NCBI RefSeq assembly: GCF_900156315.1
Contig: NZ_FTNI01000002.1
Location: forward strand, 484,598 to 548,597
Direction of reading: 5' to 3'
Length of the DNA: 64,000 bases
Source of the DNA: Microbispora rosea
GTDB taxonomy: Bacteria > Actinomycetota > Actinomycetes > Streptosporangiales > Streptosporangiaceae
The notes under the pieces were generated by a model that was not told the DNA's origin, did no database searches, and saw only the letters and a program-made list of their open reading frames with translations. A program made the translations under genes and the position numbers. This document shows positions 51,785 through 59,981 of the stretch, piece after piece. The first letter of the stretch is position 1; every line of letters starts with the position of its first letter.

Positions 51785-52309
51785 ATGCGATTCCCCCACG
51801 GCCGGTTACGTCGCTCGGCCGTCCTCGCGGCCGTCGTGGCCACCGCGTCCGCGGTGACCGGGCTCGTCCCGGGCACGGCCGACGCCGCGCCGCGCGGATC
51901 GGCCGCCGTCGCCCGTCTGCTGCCGAGCGCGGTTCCCACTCCCACGCCGACCCCGACGGTGAGCGCCACGCCGTACGTCATGGTCACGCCCGCCCAGGTG
52001 GTCGTGCCCGAAGGCGGCTCGGCGCTCATCTACGTGCGGCTCAGCGACCGGCCGTCGTACGGCTGGGTGACCGTCGACAGCCAGCGGCTGTCCGGCGACT
52101 CGGACCTGCTGATCGGCCCCCGGCTGCTCTTCCCCGCGGACCGGTACAGCGAGTGGCAGTCCCTCCTCGTCTTCGCCGAGGAGGACGACGACGCGACCGA
52201 CGGCACCGCCACGTTCGAGTCCAAAATCAGTCAGCTGCCGGGCAGCGGTGTCGCCGAGTGGAGCGCCACGGAGCTGGACAACGACGCGCCCACGCCGAGT
52301 CCCAGCTGA
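51785..52309 (+). CDS. Secreted protein with a Calx-beta-like domain
   Basis: 174 residues from ATG 51785 (GGAGG 5 bases upstream). Signal peptide of about 38 residues ending near ADAAPRG, a short Pro/Thr linker (PTPTPTPTVSATP), then one beta-sandwich unit: VVVPEGGSALIYVRLSDRP, WVTVDSQRLSGDSDLL, LLVFAEEDDDATDGTATFESKI and ATELDND. This pattern is a repeat unit attached to secreted glycoside hydrolases in actinomycetes; here it stands alone. Probably extracellular adhesion or calcium binding. Confidence 0.7.
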   Translation: MRFPHGRLRRSAVLAAVVATASAVTGLVPGTADAAPRGSAAVARLLPSAVPTPTPTPTVSATPYVMVTPAQVVVPEGGSALIYVRLSDRPSYGWVTVDSQRLSGDSDLLIGPRLLFPADRYSEWQSLLVFAEEDDDATDGTATFESKISQLPGSGVAEWSATELDNDAPTPSPS

Positions 52310-52315
52310 GCCCCG

Positions 52316-53602
52316 TCAGAAGTAGCGCGAGCCGAGGTCCCCGGCGGGCCAGGAGCGCACCTTCCCGATCTGCGCGTTGAACAGGTCGGCGAGCAGGTCG
52401 AAGTCGGGGGACCCGCTCTCCTCCCGCCGGTTGAACAGGGCGGCGTAGGTCACGCCGTTCTGCAGGCGCGCGATGTAGGTGTAGGTGCCGGGCTGTGAGC
52501 CGTCGTGCCAGGTGTTGACGTGCCCCGTCACCTGGCGCACCCACAGGCCGGCGCCATACCAGGAGCCGTACTGGTTCGCGCCGGTCTCGGGCTTGGCGAG
52601 CATCCTGCCGATGGAGGTCGAGTTGAGCACCGCGTTCGGCGCGTCGAGCACCTTCGCCAGGCGCACCAAATCGACCGCGGAGGCGATCCAGCCGCCGTTG
52701 GGGCCCTGACAGGCCATGCTGAACCCGCCCCCGTACGGCGCGGGCAGGACCTGGCCGGACTGGTCCAGGATCGACTTGCCCGTGTACCGCGACTCGTAGA
52801 CGACTTCGCCGGAGGCGGCCTGCGACCGGAGCGTACGGCCCAGCCGCGGCCGGGTGATGCCGAGGGGCGCCAGGACCTTCTGCCTGACGTAGGCCTCGTA
52901 GCCCATGCCGGAGACCTTCTCGATGATCCGGCCCAGCAGCAGGTAGCCGTAGTTGCTGTAGGCGAACTTGGCGCCGGGGGCGAAGTCGAGCGGCCGGGCG
53001 CTCGCGTACTTGACGATGTGGTCCTGGGTGATCGGCAGCGGCACCCCGAGCGCCTTGGCGATGGCGGCGTCCATGTGCAGGTAGTCGCCGGAGACGTCCC
53101 GGTCCCAGCCCCCGGTGTGCTGCAGCAGCCGCCACACGGTCACCTCCGCCAGCCGGGAGTCGGCCGAGGTGGACAGGCCGAGAAGCCGCGCGGCCGACGC
53201 GGTCAGGCTGAGCTTGCCCTCCTGGGCGAGCCGCATGATCGCGATGGCGGTGATGTGCTTGCTCAGGCTCGCGATGCGGAACAGCGACGTGGGCGACACG
53301 GCGGGAACGGCGTGGCTGCCGTCGGAGTATCGGTAGCCTCTCGCGAACACCAGCCTGCCGCCCTTGGAAACGGCGAGCTGCCCGCAGGTGATCCCTCGCT
53401 CTTTGATGAAGGTCTTCATCAGCGTGTCGAACCCGCCGAGCGAGGCGGGCGCCACCCCTGTCGCCTCCACGACGGGCGGGGGGAGCAGCCTCGAACCGAA
53501 CGCGAGGGCGGGCACCGCGATGGCGCCCATCTGAAGGAGGTTCCTCCTGCTCAGACCTCCCTGATCCCCCGAGATGGACGCGAACGGCGACATTTTCTGC
53601 AT
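52316..53602 (-). CDS. Tat-exported serine hydrolase (beta-lactamase / D-Ala-D-Ala carboxypeptidase fold)
   Basis: 428 residues from ATG 53602; a TTG two codons upstream is possible. Tat signal GLSRRNLLQMGAIAVPALAFG. Class C-type motifs: FRIASLSKHITAIAIMRL (SxxK), AYSNYGYLLLGRIIEKVSG (YSN) and TWHDGSQPGTYTYIARLQNG (HxG). Likely a cell-wall-acting or extracellular esterase or peptidase. The gene ends 7 bases from the convergent Calx-beta-like gene, and the LysR gene lies just upstream on the same strand. Confidence 0.88.
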   Translation of the reverse strand: MQKMSPFASISGDQGGLSRRNLLQMGAIAVPALAFGSRLLPPPVVEATGVAPASLGGFDTLMKTFIKERGITCGQLAVSKGGRLVFARGYRYSDGSHAVPAVSPTSLFRIASLSKHITAIAIMRLAQEGKLSLTASAARLLGLSTSADSRLAEVTVWRLLQHTGGWDRDVSGDYLHMDAAIAKALGVPLPITQDHIVKYASARPLDFAPGAKFAYSNYGYLLLGRIIEKVSGMGYEAYVRQKVLAPLGITRPRLGRTLRSQAASGEVVYESRYTGKSILDQSGQVLPAPYGGGFSMACQGPNGGWIASAVDLVRLAKVLDAPNAVLNSTSIGRMLAKPETGANQYGSWYGAGLWVRQVTGHVNTWHDGSQPGTYTYIARLQNGVTYAALFNRREESGSPDFDLLADLFNAQIGKVRSWPAGDLGSRYF

Positions 53603-53642
53603 GTCCAATTTCTAGTGGATCAACGCCGACGACGCCGACATA

Positions 53643-54521
53643 TCACGCATCTTCCTGGGGGAGGAGGGCCGCGACCAGGGCGGCGACGGCGGGCGGGTCG
53701 GGCGGCTCGCCGTACGTCGCGGCGTAGACCCGGCGGTCCGACCCCGGCAGCTCGGACACCCGCACGCCGGGGTGCCGGTGGGCCGACAGGGCGAGCCGGG
53801 GGAGGAGCGCCGTGCCCAGCCCGGCCGCGACCATGGCCTGCACGGCCACGTAGTCGTCGGTGGTGAAGGAGACGCGCGGCGCGAAGCCCGCCTCTGCGCA
53901 CAGCGCGAGCAGATGCGCGCGGCACCGCTCGCACCCCGCGATCCATGGCCCGTCCGCGTACGCCGCCAGGTCTCCCGCGTCGCCGTACGCCGCTGGGGTG
54001 ACGAGCAGGCCCGGGTCGTCGAGCAGGTGGACCAGGCGGACGCCGTCGTCCTCGGGAGCGGCCTCGCCATAGCGGAAGACCACGGCGACATCCACCCGGC
54101 CCGCCCGCAGCAGGCGCAGCGCCTCGGGCGGCTCGGCCTCCATCAGCCGCAGGTCAAGCCCCGGATGGTCCTGCGCGAGCCGGGCGGCGGCGGCCGGGAC
54201 GAACGTGCCGAGTGCGGAGGGGAACGCCGCCAGCCGCACGCGCCCGGCGCGCAGCCCGACGTGCGCGGCGAGCTCGGCGGACGCCGCGTCGAGGCGGCCG
54301 AGGATCTCCGCGCCCCGCTCGGCGAGCAGGCGGCCCGCCTCGGTGAGGCGGACGCCGCGTCCCACGCGCTGCACCAGCTTCGCGCCCGTCTCCGCCTCCA
54401 GCCGGGCGAGGTGGTGGCTCACCGAGGGCTGCGAGTAGTGCAGCTCGCGCGCCGCGGCGGTCACCGTGCCGGTCCTGGCCACGGCCACGAGGACCCGCAG
54501 TCGTACGACGTCGAGCGGCAT
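53643..54521 (-). CDS. LysR-family transcriptional regulator
   Basis: 292 residues. HTH at the N terminus (RLRVLVAVARTGTVTAAARELHYSQPSVSHHLARLEAETGAKLVQRVGRGVRLTEAG in LysR pattern), then an effector domain with GRVRLAAFPSALGTFVPAA, RVDVAVVFRYGE and MVAAGLGTALLPRLAL. It diverges from the threonine dehydratase-like gene 77 bases away; LysR proteins typically activate the divergent neighbour, so that enzyme is the predicted target. A CTGA-GAACT-TCAG palindrome lies in the gap. Confidence 0.9.
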   Translation of the reverse strand: MPLDVVRLRVLVAVARTGTVTAAARELHYSQPSVSHHLARLEAETGAKLVQRVGRGVRLTEAGRLLAERGAEILGRLDAASAELAAHVGLRAGRVRLAAFPSALGTFVPAAAARLAQDHPGLDLRLMEAEPPEALRLLRAGRVDVAVVFRYGEAAPEDDGVRLVHLLDDPGLLVTPAAYGDAGDLAAYADGPWIAGCERCRAHLLALCAEAGFAPRVSFTTDDYVAVQAMVAAGLGTALLPRLALSAHRHPGVRVSELPGSDRRVYAATYGEPPDPPAVAALVAALLPQEDA

Positions 54522-54597
54522 TCATCGATCCCGTCTATGGGTTCGCCTGAGAACTTCAGTTGGACCTATTGTCCCCTGGGCGGCCAGGCTGGGGGCC

Positions 54598-55548
54598 ATG
54601 ACCGACATCCGCGACATCCTGGACGCCCGGCGGCTCATCGCCCCGCACCTGCCCGAGACTCCCCTGTGGTCCTATCCCGTGCTCGACGCGGCGGTGGGCG
54701 CCGAGGTCCACGTCAAGCACGAGAACGTCCAGCCCACGGGGGCGTTCAAGGTGCGCGGCGGCATCGCGCTGCTGGCGCGCATGGCCGACCGCGGTCGCGG
54801 GGTGGTGACCTACTCGACCGGCAACCACGCCCAGTCCGTCGCGTACGCCTCCCGCCTGTACGGCGTGCCGTGCGCCGTCCTGATGCCGGAGAACCCGAAT
54901 CCCGCCAAGGTCGCGGCGGTCGAGGCGCTGGGGGCGACCGTCGAGATCCGGGGCGCGACGATGGTGGAGGCCGCCGGGCACGCACGCGACCTCGCCGAGC
55001 GCACGGGACGCAGGCTGATCAGCCCCGCCGACGAGCCGGACATCCTCGCCGGGGTGGGCACGCTCTACGTCGAGTTGTTCACCGCCCGGCCGGATCTGGA
55101 GGCGGTGTTCGTGCCTGTGGGCAGCGGCAGCGGGGCCGCCGCCGCGTGCCTCGCCGCCGCCGCGCTCGCACCGGGCTGCCGGGTGATCGCCGTCCAGTCG
55201 GCCCAGGCTCCGGCCGCGCACGACTCCTGGCGGTTGCGCGAACCGGTGACCCGGCCCGTCAAGACCGTCGTGGAGGGGCTCGCCACCGGTTCCGCCTTCG
55301 CGCTTCCGCAGGCCGTGATGCGGGACGGTCTGGCCGACTTCGTGCTGGTGGACGACGACGACATCCTGCGGGCCCAGCGCCTGCTGCTCACCGAGGCCCA
55401 CACCCTGGCCGAGGGGGCGGGGGCGGCGGCGCTCGCCGGGCTGCTGGCCAGGCGCGAGGAGTTCGCCGGGCGCACGGTGGCCGTGGTGTGCACGGGCGGC
55501 AACGCCGGCCCGGCCGAACTCGCCCGCCTCCTCGCCTCGGCCGTTTGA
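54598..55548 (+). CDS. Threonine/serine dehydratase-like PLP enzyme
   Basis: 316 residues from ATG 54598. Fold-type II PLP enzyme: Schiff-base Lys in QPTGAFKVRGG, STGNHAQSVAYASRLYGVPCAVLMPENPN, glycine-rich phosphate loop PVGSGSGAAAACL and CTGGNAGPAEL at the C terminus. No ACT regulatory domain, so it is the short catabolic type or a racemase-like relative. Likely deaminates Thr or Ser or a modified hydroxy amino acid. Divergent from its probable LysR regulator. Confidence 0.88.
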   Translation: MTDIRDILDARRLIAPHLPETPLWSYPVLDAAVGAEVHVKHENVQPTGAFKVRGGIALLARMADRGRGVVTYSTGNHAQSVAYASRLYGVPCAVLMPENPNPAKVAAVEALGATVEIRGATMVEAAGHARDLAERTGRRLISPADEPDILAGVGTLYVELFTARPDLEAVFVPVGSGSGAAAACLAAAALAPGCRVIAVQSAQAPAAHDSWRLREPVTRPVKTVVEGLATGSAFALPQAVMRDGLADFVLVDDDDILRAQRLLLTEAHTLAEGAGAAALAGLLARREEFAGRTVAVVCTGGNAGPAELARLLASAV

Positions 55549-55596
55549 ACGAGCGCGAGCAGACGACCGGCCGCCTCCCCGGGCCGAGCGGGGAAC

Positions 55597-56349
55597 TCAG
55601 GGGCCGACGTCGTCGCGGGTGGCCTTCTCGACCTCGTGCAGGCTCTGCCGGGTAAGTTCGAGCTCCGAGGTCAGCTCGTCGAGCGCCCGGGCGCCGCCGC
55701 CCGCGTCGTCGGAGGCCGCCGTCATGGCGGAGATCTCGACGGCCCGCGCGACCAGGCCCTCCAGGCTGATGGCGCCCGACTGCAGCCGGGCCAGCACCCG
55801 CTCGCGCGTGCCCGACAACCTGTCGTACACCTCGCGCTGCGCGTCGAGGGCGGCGATCGACCGGTCGAGCTCGCCCACGACCTCCTGCCGGGCGGTCTGC
55901 CGCGCCTGCGTGAGCCGTACGCGCTCCTGCTCCAGGAACCGCGGGTCGAAGCGGGCCAGCGCCGAGCCGGTGACGGAGGCGTGCCCGGCCAGCCGGCGCA
56001 GCGTGCCGACGGTGTCGTCCACCTGCGGGCGCATCGCCGCGATCCGGTCGAGCAGGAGCTGCCCGCGCATCGAGGCGGTCAGGTCGGCGAACGACGCGGC
56101 GGCCCGCTCCGCCCGCCGCAGCCACGCCTCCTCCGCGCTCCCCTTCGTGACCGGCGGGGCCTGCGGCTCCGTACGGCTCTCGCCCCCGGTGGACTGCCAC
56201 GCGGAGGCGAACGCCTTGATGAGCCAGACCGCGATCCCGGCGACGGGCACCCCCACGGGAGGGACGCCGACCGCCCAGGCCGCGCCCGCGGCGGTGGCGC
56301 CCATGAGCAGCGCCCAGGGGTCGCGGAGTTCCTCGGTGAAGCGGGACAA
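55597..56349 (-). CDS. Coiled-coil protein with membrane hairpin, partner of the VWA protein
   Basis: 250 residues from TTG 56349 (GGGAG upstream). A hydrophobic Gly/Val-rich hairpin near residues 12-46 (WALLMGATAAGAAWAVGVPPVGVPVAGIAVWLI), then long helices (LTASMRGQLLLDRIAAMRPQVDD, ERVRLTQARQTARQEVVGELDRSIAALDAQREV, ALDELTSELELTRQSLHEVEKATRD). No family recognised. It begins 13 bases after the stop of the VWA/solute-binding gene on the same strand, so it is probably an operon partner. Confidence 0.75.
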   Translation of the reverse strand: MSRFTEELRDPWALLMGATAAGAAWAVGVPPVGVPVAGIAVWLIKAFASAWQSTGGESRTEPQAPPVTKGSAEEAWLRRAERAAASFADLTASMRGQLLLDRIAAMRPQVDDTVGTLRRLAGHASVTGSALARFDPRFLEQERVRLTQARQTARQEVVGELDRSIAALDAQREVYDRLSGTRERVLARLQSGAISLEGLVARAVEISAMTAASDDAGGGARALDELTSELELTRQSLHEVEKATRDDVGP

Positions 56350-56362
56350 GGGGGGCTCCCGA

Positions 56363-58207
56363 TCAGAAGTTGGAGATGACGGCGGTGAACACCTCGTCGA
56401 TGCTTCCCGGCTTGCGCGAATCGTAGGCCGCCGCGTCCGTGGCCTGCGAGATGCGCCGCAGGACGTCGAGGTCGGCGTCGCCGCCGTACGCGATGGTGAA
56501 CATCCGCACGGTCTCCTGCCCTGCCTCCTTGCGCAGGTCGGGCAGCAGGTTGTCGAGCGAGATGGAGTTGTTGTCCTCGTTCTTGCCGTCCGTCAGGAAC
56601 ACGACCGCGTTGATCGCGTCGCCGCTCTGCCGCTCCATCACGTACCGGTAGGACGCGAGGGCCGTGTCGTACAACCCTGTGCCGCCGCTGGGGATCAGGC
56701 CGTTGATGCGGCTCTTGAGCCGCGACTGGTTGTTCCTGCTCAGGGGGACGAGCTCGCGGTAGTCCTTGTCGCCGTCCTGTTTGAGGCTGAACAGCCACAG
56801 GCCGACCCGGTCGTTGGGCCCGAACTGCGGCAGCGCGTTGATCGCGGCCTGCTTGGCCAGGTCGAGCTTGGTCTTGCCGGTGCCGGCCACGTCGGCGCCC
56901 ATCGACCCCGACACGTCCATCACCATCAGCACGTTGGCGGGCTTGCGCAGCTCGGCCCAGCTCTTGAGGATCCGGTCCAGCACCTGCGGCACCGGGGTGG
57001 CCAGCGTGGTCGCCGGCTGCTTGGGGTCGAGACCGTTGGCGGTCGTGATGAGATCGCCCGGCTTGCTGTCGAACGACCGGAAGGCGTACTTCTCGAACTC
57101 CCGCTGCTGCTCGGGCGCCCGCAGGTACTTCAGGAAGTCCGCCGCCGCGGCCTTCTTCGCGGCGTCCGCCCAGGACAGCACGGCGTACGGGTGGTCGGAG
57201 AAGAGCGTGCCCTCCTTGGGATAGATCGCCACCAGCGGGACCTTCGGCTTGGCGTGGTCGCCGAGCGTCTTGGGGTCGCCCGTCGGGTTGCCCTGGTTGT
57301 AGTCCCACACCGACTTCTCCTCCACCGTCACGGCGGAGATGTACGACATGGCCGTCCCCGAGTCGTCGGCGTGCTGGAGGTTGGACAGGAAGGTGAGCGT
57401 CGTGTCGCCGTAGTGGACGATGGACCGCTCGACCCCCCTCACGAAGTCACGGGTCCTCGCCGCGGTGACGTCGCGCTCCGTGAGGTCGCCCGACAGCCCG
57501 GTGGCCGCGAAGTACGCCCCGACGGTGGCGTTGAGGCCGGAAGTCGAGAAGTTGGGGTTCGTCTTGCCGAGACGGAACTTGCCCCACTCCGGGTGGTCGT
57601 ACTTCGCCCAGCCCCCGGGGTCGTTGGCGAGGTCCAGGATCTCCGACCAGCCGATCTTCTTGGACGGCCAGCCGAGCGCCTGGGCCATCGGCTTGGGCAT
57701 CGCGATGACCAGCGGAGACGTGGCGATGGTCGGGTTGTCGACGGCCACCGGCGACGCCTGGTCGCCGCCCTCGACGCGCTGCCGCAGGAGGGTGACCCAG
57801 CCGGTGCTCGCCGGCGTCCAGACGTCCGGCTTCGGGCCGTCCTGCCGCTCGTCCCACCCTCGCGCCAGGGCCTGCATCGCCCCGCCCGAGGCCTTGGAGT
57901 TCACGACCACGTCCACGCACTGACCGTCCACCTTGTGGCCGTTGTAGTCGTTGGCCATCGTGCGCAGCAGTTCGGCCTTCTCGCTCGACGCGGCGATGGT
58001 CAGCGTGATCCCGTCGTCGCCGCAGGCGCGCCTGCTCGCGTTGCCGCCGTTCTCGTCGCCGGTGTTCCCGCCGTCCGAGGCTCCGCCGAACAGCAGCTTC
58101 AGCCCGACGATGAGCGCTCCCGCGAAGATGACCGCGATGACGAACGGAGCCACGCTGCGGCGGCGCTTCTGCTGCGGTGGGGGGTACACGGTCTCCTCCA
58201 TTGTCAC
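56363..58207 (-). CDS. Membrane-anchored fusion of solute-binding and von Willebrand A domains
   Basis: 614 residues from GTG 58207 (ATG 58201 is an alternative). A basic head, one membrane helix (VAPFVIAVIFAGALIVGLKLLF, about 20-42), an extracellular ABC-type solute-binding domain (about 60-400: LTIAASSEKAELLRTMANDYN to SDHPYAVLSWADAAKKAAAADFLKYL), then a VWA domain (about 425-614) with an intact MIDAS: DVSGSMG, TGLYDTAL and FLTDGKNEDN. The fusion points to metal-dependent protein binding combined with ligand sensing at the cell surface. Function unknown. Confidence 0.85.
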   Translation of the reverse strand: MTMEETVYPPPQQKRRRSVAPFVIAVIFAGALIVGLKLLFGGASDGGNTGDENGGNASRRACGDDGITLTIAASSEKAELLRTMANDYNGHKVDGQCVDVVVNSKASGGAMQALARGWDERQDGPKPDVWTPASTGWVTLLRQRVEGGDQASPVAVDNPTIATSPLVIAMPKPMAQALGWPSKKIGWSEILDLANDPGGWAKYDHPEWGKFRLGKTNPNFSTSGLNATVGAYFAATGLSGDLTERDVTAARTRDFVRGVERSIVHYGDTTLTFLSNLQHADDSGTAMSYISAVTVEEKSVWDYNQGNPTGDPKTLGDHAKPKVPLVAIYPKEGTLFSDHPYAVLSWADAAKKAAAADFLKYLRAPEQQREFEKYAFRSFDSKPGDLITTANGLDPKQPATTLATPVPQVLDRILKSWAELRKPANVLMVMDVSGSMGADVAGTGKTKLDLAKQAAINALPQFGPNDRVGLWLFSLKQDGDKDYRELVPLSRNNQSRLKSRINGLIPSGGTGLYDTALASYRYVMERQSGDAINAVVFLTDGKNEDNNSISLDNLLPDLRKEAGQETVRMFTIAYGGDADLDVLRRISQATDAAAYDSRKPGSIDEVFTAVISNF

Positions 58208-58344
58208 GGGATACCAGCATCTATCCCGACGAACGGCGGATCACGTTAGTTGCCGATCATCTCGTCCTGCTAACACCCCAGCTCCGTTTCCCATGCTCAT
58301 CAACAGAACGCGGTGATTCTCAGTAATGACTCGAACACGTTGAG

Positions 58345-58357
58345 TAAAGTCTCCCGC
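58345..58357 (+). promoter_or_regulatory. -10 element of the Rpn-like gene, leaderless
   Basis: TAAAGT (58345-58350) is followed after 7 bases by the GTG start; no ribosome-binding site. Confidence 0.45.
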
Positions 58358-59311
58358 GTGCCGAACCTCATCCATCAGCAGACGGTCGATTTCTTCCACG
58401 AGAGGCCCATGGCCGCCGTGGAGCTGTTACGCGAGGTCGCCGGTATCGAGCCGCCCCAGTTCACCAAGGCCACCGCGGAGGCGGTGGACGCCACACAACT
58501 GACCCCCGTGGAGTATCGCGCCGATGCGGTCGTGGTGCTCCGCGACGGTTCGGGAACGGCCCGGCTGGCGGTGATCGTCGAGGTGCAGTTGCGTCACGAC
58601 GCGGACAAGCGCTTCAGTTGGCCCGTGTACGTGGCCGCGCTCCGGGCCCGGCTGAAATGCGATACCGCTCTGCTGGTGATCTGCCTGAACCGGGCGGTGG
58701 GCCGCTGGTGCGAGCAGCCCATCTCCATGGGGCCGAGCGGAACGGTCACTCCGGTGGCGATTCACTCGGACCGCCTGCCTTTGATCACCGACCCGGGTGA
58801 GGCGCGCAGGCACCCCGAGCTGGCCGTGTTGTCGGCGGCCATGAACGGCGAGCACCCCGACATCGACAAGGGGCTGGAGGTCATGCTGGAGGGGCTGAAC
58901 GAGCTCGACCGGAAAGACCTCCAGCTATATTTGAGCTACGTGTTCGGCCTGGTACCCACAGTAGTGGGTGAGCGCCTGAAGGAGCTTCTGATGACAGCGT
59001 CAGCCGACTACGAGAAGGTCATCGGCGCCCGCTACTTTTCGGAGTGGGTGAACAAGGGCCTGGAACAGGGTCTGGAGCAAGGCCGGGAACAGGGTCTGGA
59101 GCAAGGCCGGGAACAGGGTCTGGAGCAAGGGCGGGAACAGGGGCGCGCGGAGGGCGAGATCGAGGCGATCCTTACCGTGCTCGACGCCCGCGGGCTGGAC
59201 ATCCCCTCCGAGGCGCGCGAACGGATCAGCCGATGCTCCGACCTGCATCTGCTCGAGAAGTGGATCCGCCGGGCGGTGACGGTGACGTCGGTGGACGAAC
59301 TCTTCCTCTGA
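58358..59311 (+). CDS. Rpn-like PD-(D/E)XK nuclease-family protein
   Basis: 317 residues from GTG 58358, chosen because of the -10 element 7 bases before it. N-terminal region: NLIHQQTVDFFHERPMAAVELLREVAG, Asp in YRADAVVVLRDG, and LAVIVEVQLRHDADKRFSWPVYVAALRAR, which matches the E-x-Q/K strand of the PD-(D/E)XK fold found in Rpn recombination-promoting nucleases. The C-terminal third has a repeated octapeptide GLEQGREQ and ends EGEIEAILTVLDARGLDIP, a tail common in this family. Such proteins can cut DNA and act in recombination or phage defence; no partner gene is adjacent. Confidence 0.7.
   Translation: MPNLIHQQTVDFFHERPMAAVELLREVAGIEPPQFTKATAEAVDATQLTPVEYRADAVVVLRDGSGTARLAVIVEVQLRHDADKRFSWPVYVAALRARLKCDTALLVICLNRAVGRWCEQPISMGPSGTVTPVAIHSDRLPLITDPGEARRHPELAVLSAAMNGEHPDIDKGLEVMLEGLNELDRKDLQLYLSYVFGLVPTVVGERLKELLMTASADYEKVIGARYFSEWVNKGLEQGLEQGREQGLEQGREQGLEQGREQGRAEGEIEAILTVLDARGLDIPSEARERISRCSDLHLLEKWIRRAVTVTSVDELFL
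59069..59140 (+). repeat. Three 24-bp tandem repeats inside the Rpn-like gene
   Basis: Units 59069-59092, 59093-59116 and 59117-59140 differ by one base in the third and encode GLEQGREQ three times; a degenerate half unit precedes them. In-frame copy-number changes would lengthen or shorten the helical linker. Confidence 0.85.
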
Positions 59312-59319
59312 CGTCCGCA

Positions 59320-59363
59320 CTCGTTCGGGGCTCGTTCGGGGCTCGTTCGGGGCTCGTTCGGGG
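59320..59363. repeat. Four tandem copies of an 11-bp repeat between convergent genes
   Basis: CTCGTTCGGGG repeats at 59320, 59331, 59342 and 59353 without interruption, then a decayed copy. It fills the 58-bp gap between the Rpn-like and TetR stops. Confidence 0.85.
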
Positions 59364-59369
59364 GCTCGG

Positions 59370-59981
59370 TCAGGGCGAGATGCGGCGGTGGACGAGTTCG
59401 GCGAGCGTCGCGTGGACGTCCTCGACCGGCTGGCCGGGGCGCAGCGCGCGACGCTCGATGGCGACGGTGAGCACCATGCCGAAGACGGCGGTGGCGGCGG
59501 TGCCGGTGTCGAACCCGGGGCGCAGCTCGCCGGCTTCCACGGCGTCCGCGAGAACGCGCTCATACACCGCGAGCACGCTCGTACGCAGCCGCAGGACCGC
59601 GTCCTGCCAGGCCGCCCGCCACATCTCGGCCAGCAGCACCCGGGCGAACGGCCCGTACTCGTCGAAGAAGCGGAGCTGGGCGAGCATGAGCGCGTCGAGC
59701 ACGGCGACCGGCGAGGCGGCCGGGCCGCGCGCTGCCTCGGCGAGGGCGTCGGCGAGCCGTTCGATGCCGTGGTCGAGCAGGCCGGCGAACAACGCCTCCT
59801 TGCTGCCGAAGTTGTAGAAGACGGTGCCCTTGGCCACTCCCGCGCGTTCGGCGATGGCGTCGACGGTCGTGGCGGCGAAGCCCTGCTCGGCGATGAGGTC
59901 GGCCGCGGCCCGGTAGAGCCGCAGCCGGGTCTCGGCCCGCCTGCCGCCCTGCTCCTTCTGGCCGTCCGCGGGGCGGCTCAC
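59370..59981 (-). CDS. TetR-family repressor of the adjacent ABC system
   Basis: 203 residues from GTG 59981, which overlaps the permease stop (GTGA). HTH: RLRLYRAAADLIAEQGFAATTVDAIAERAGVAKGTVFYNFGSKEALFAGLL in TetR pattern; the C-terminal ligand domain is typical in length. It is the last gene of a three-gene operon ATPase-permease-repressor, and a TetR-like site lies upstream of the first gene, so it most likely represses its own operon. Confidence 0.9.
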   Translation of the reverse strand: MSRPADGQKEQGGRRAETRLRLYRAAADLIAEQGFAATTVDAIAERAGVAKGTVFYNFGSKEALFAGLLDHGIERLADALAEAARGPAASPVAVLDALMLAQLRFFDEYGPFARVLLAEMWRAAWQDAVLRLRTSVLAVYERVLADAVEAGELRPGFDTGTAATAVFGMVLTVAIERRALRPGQPVEDVHATLAELVHRRISP

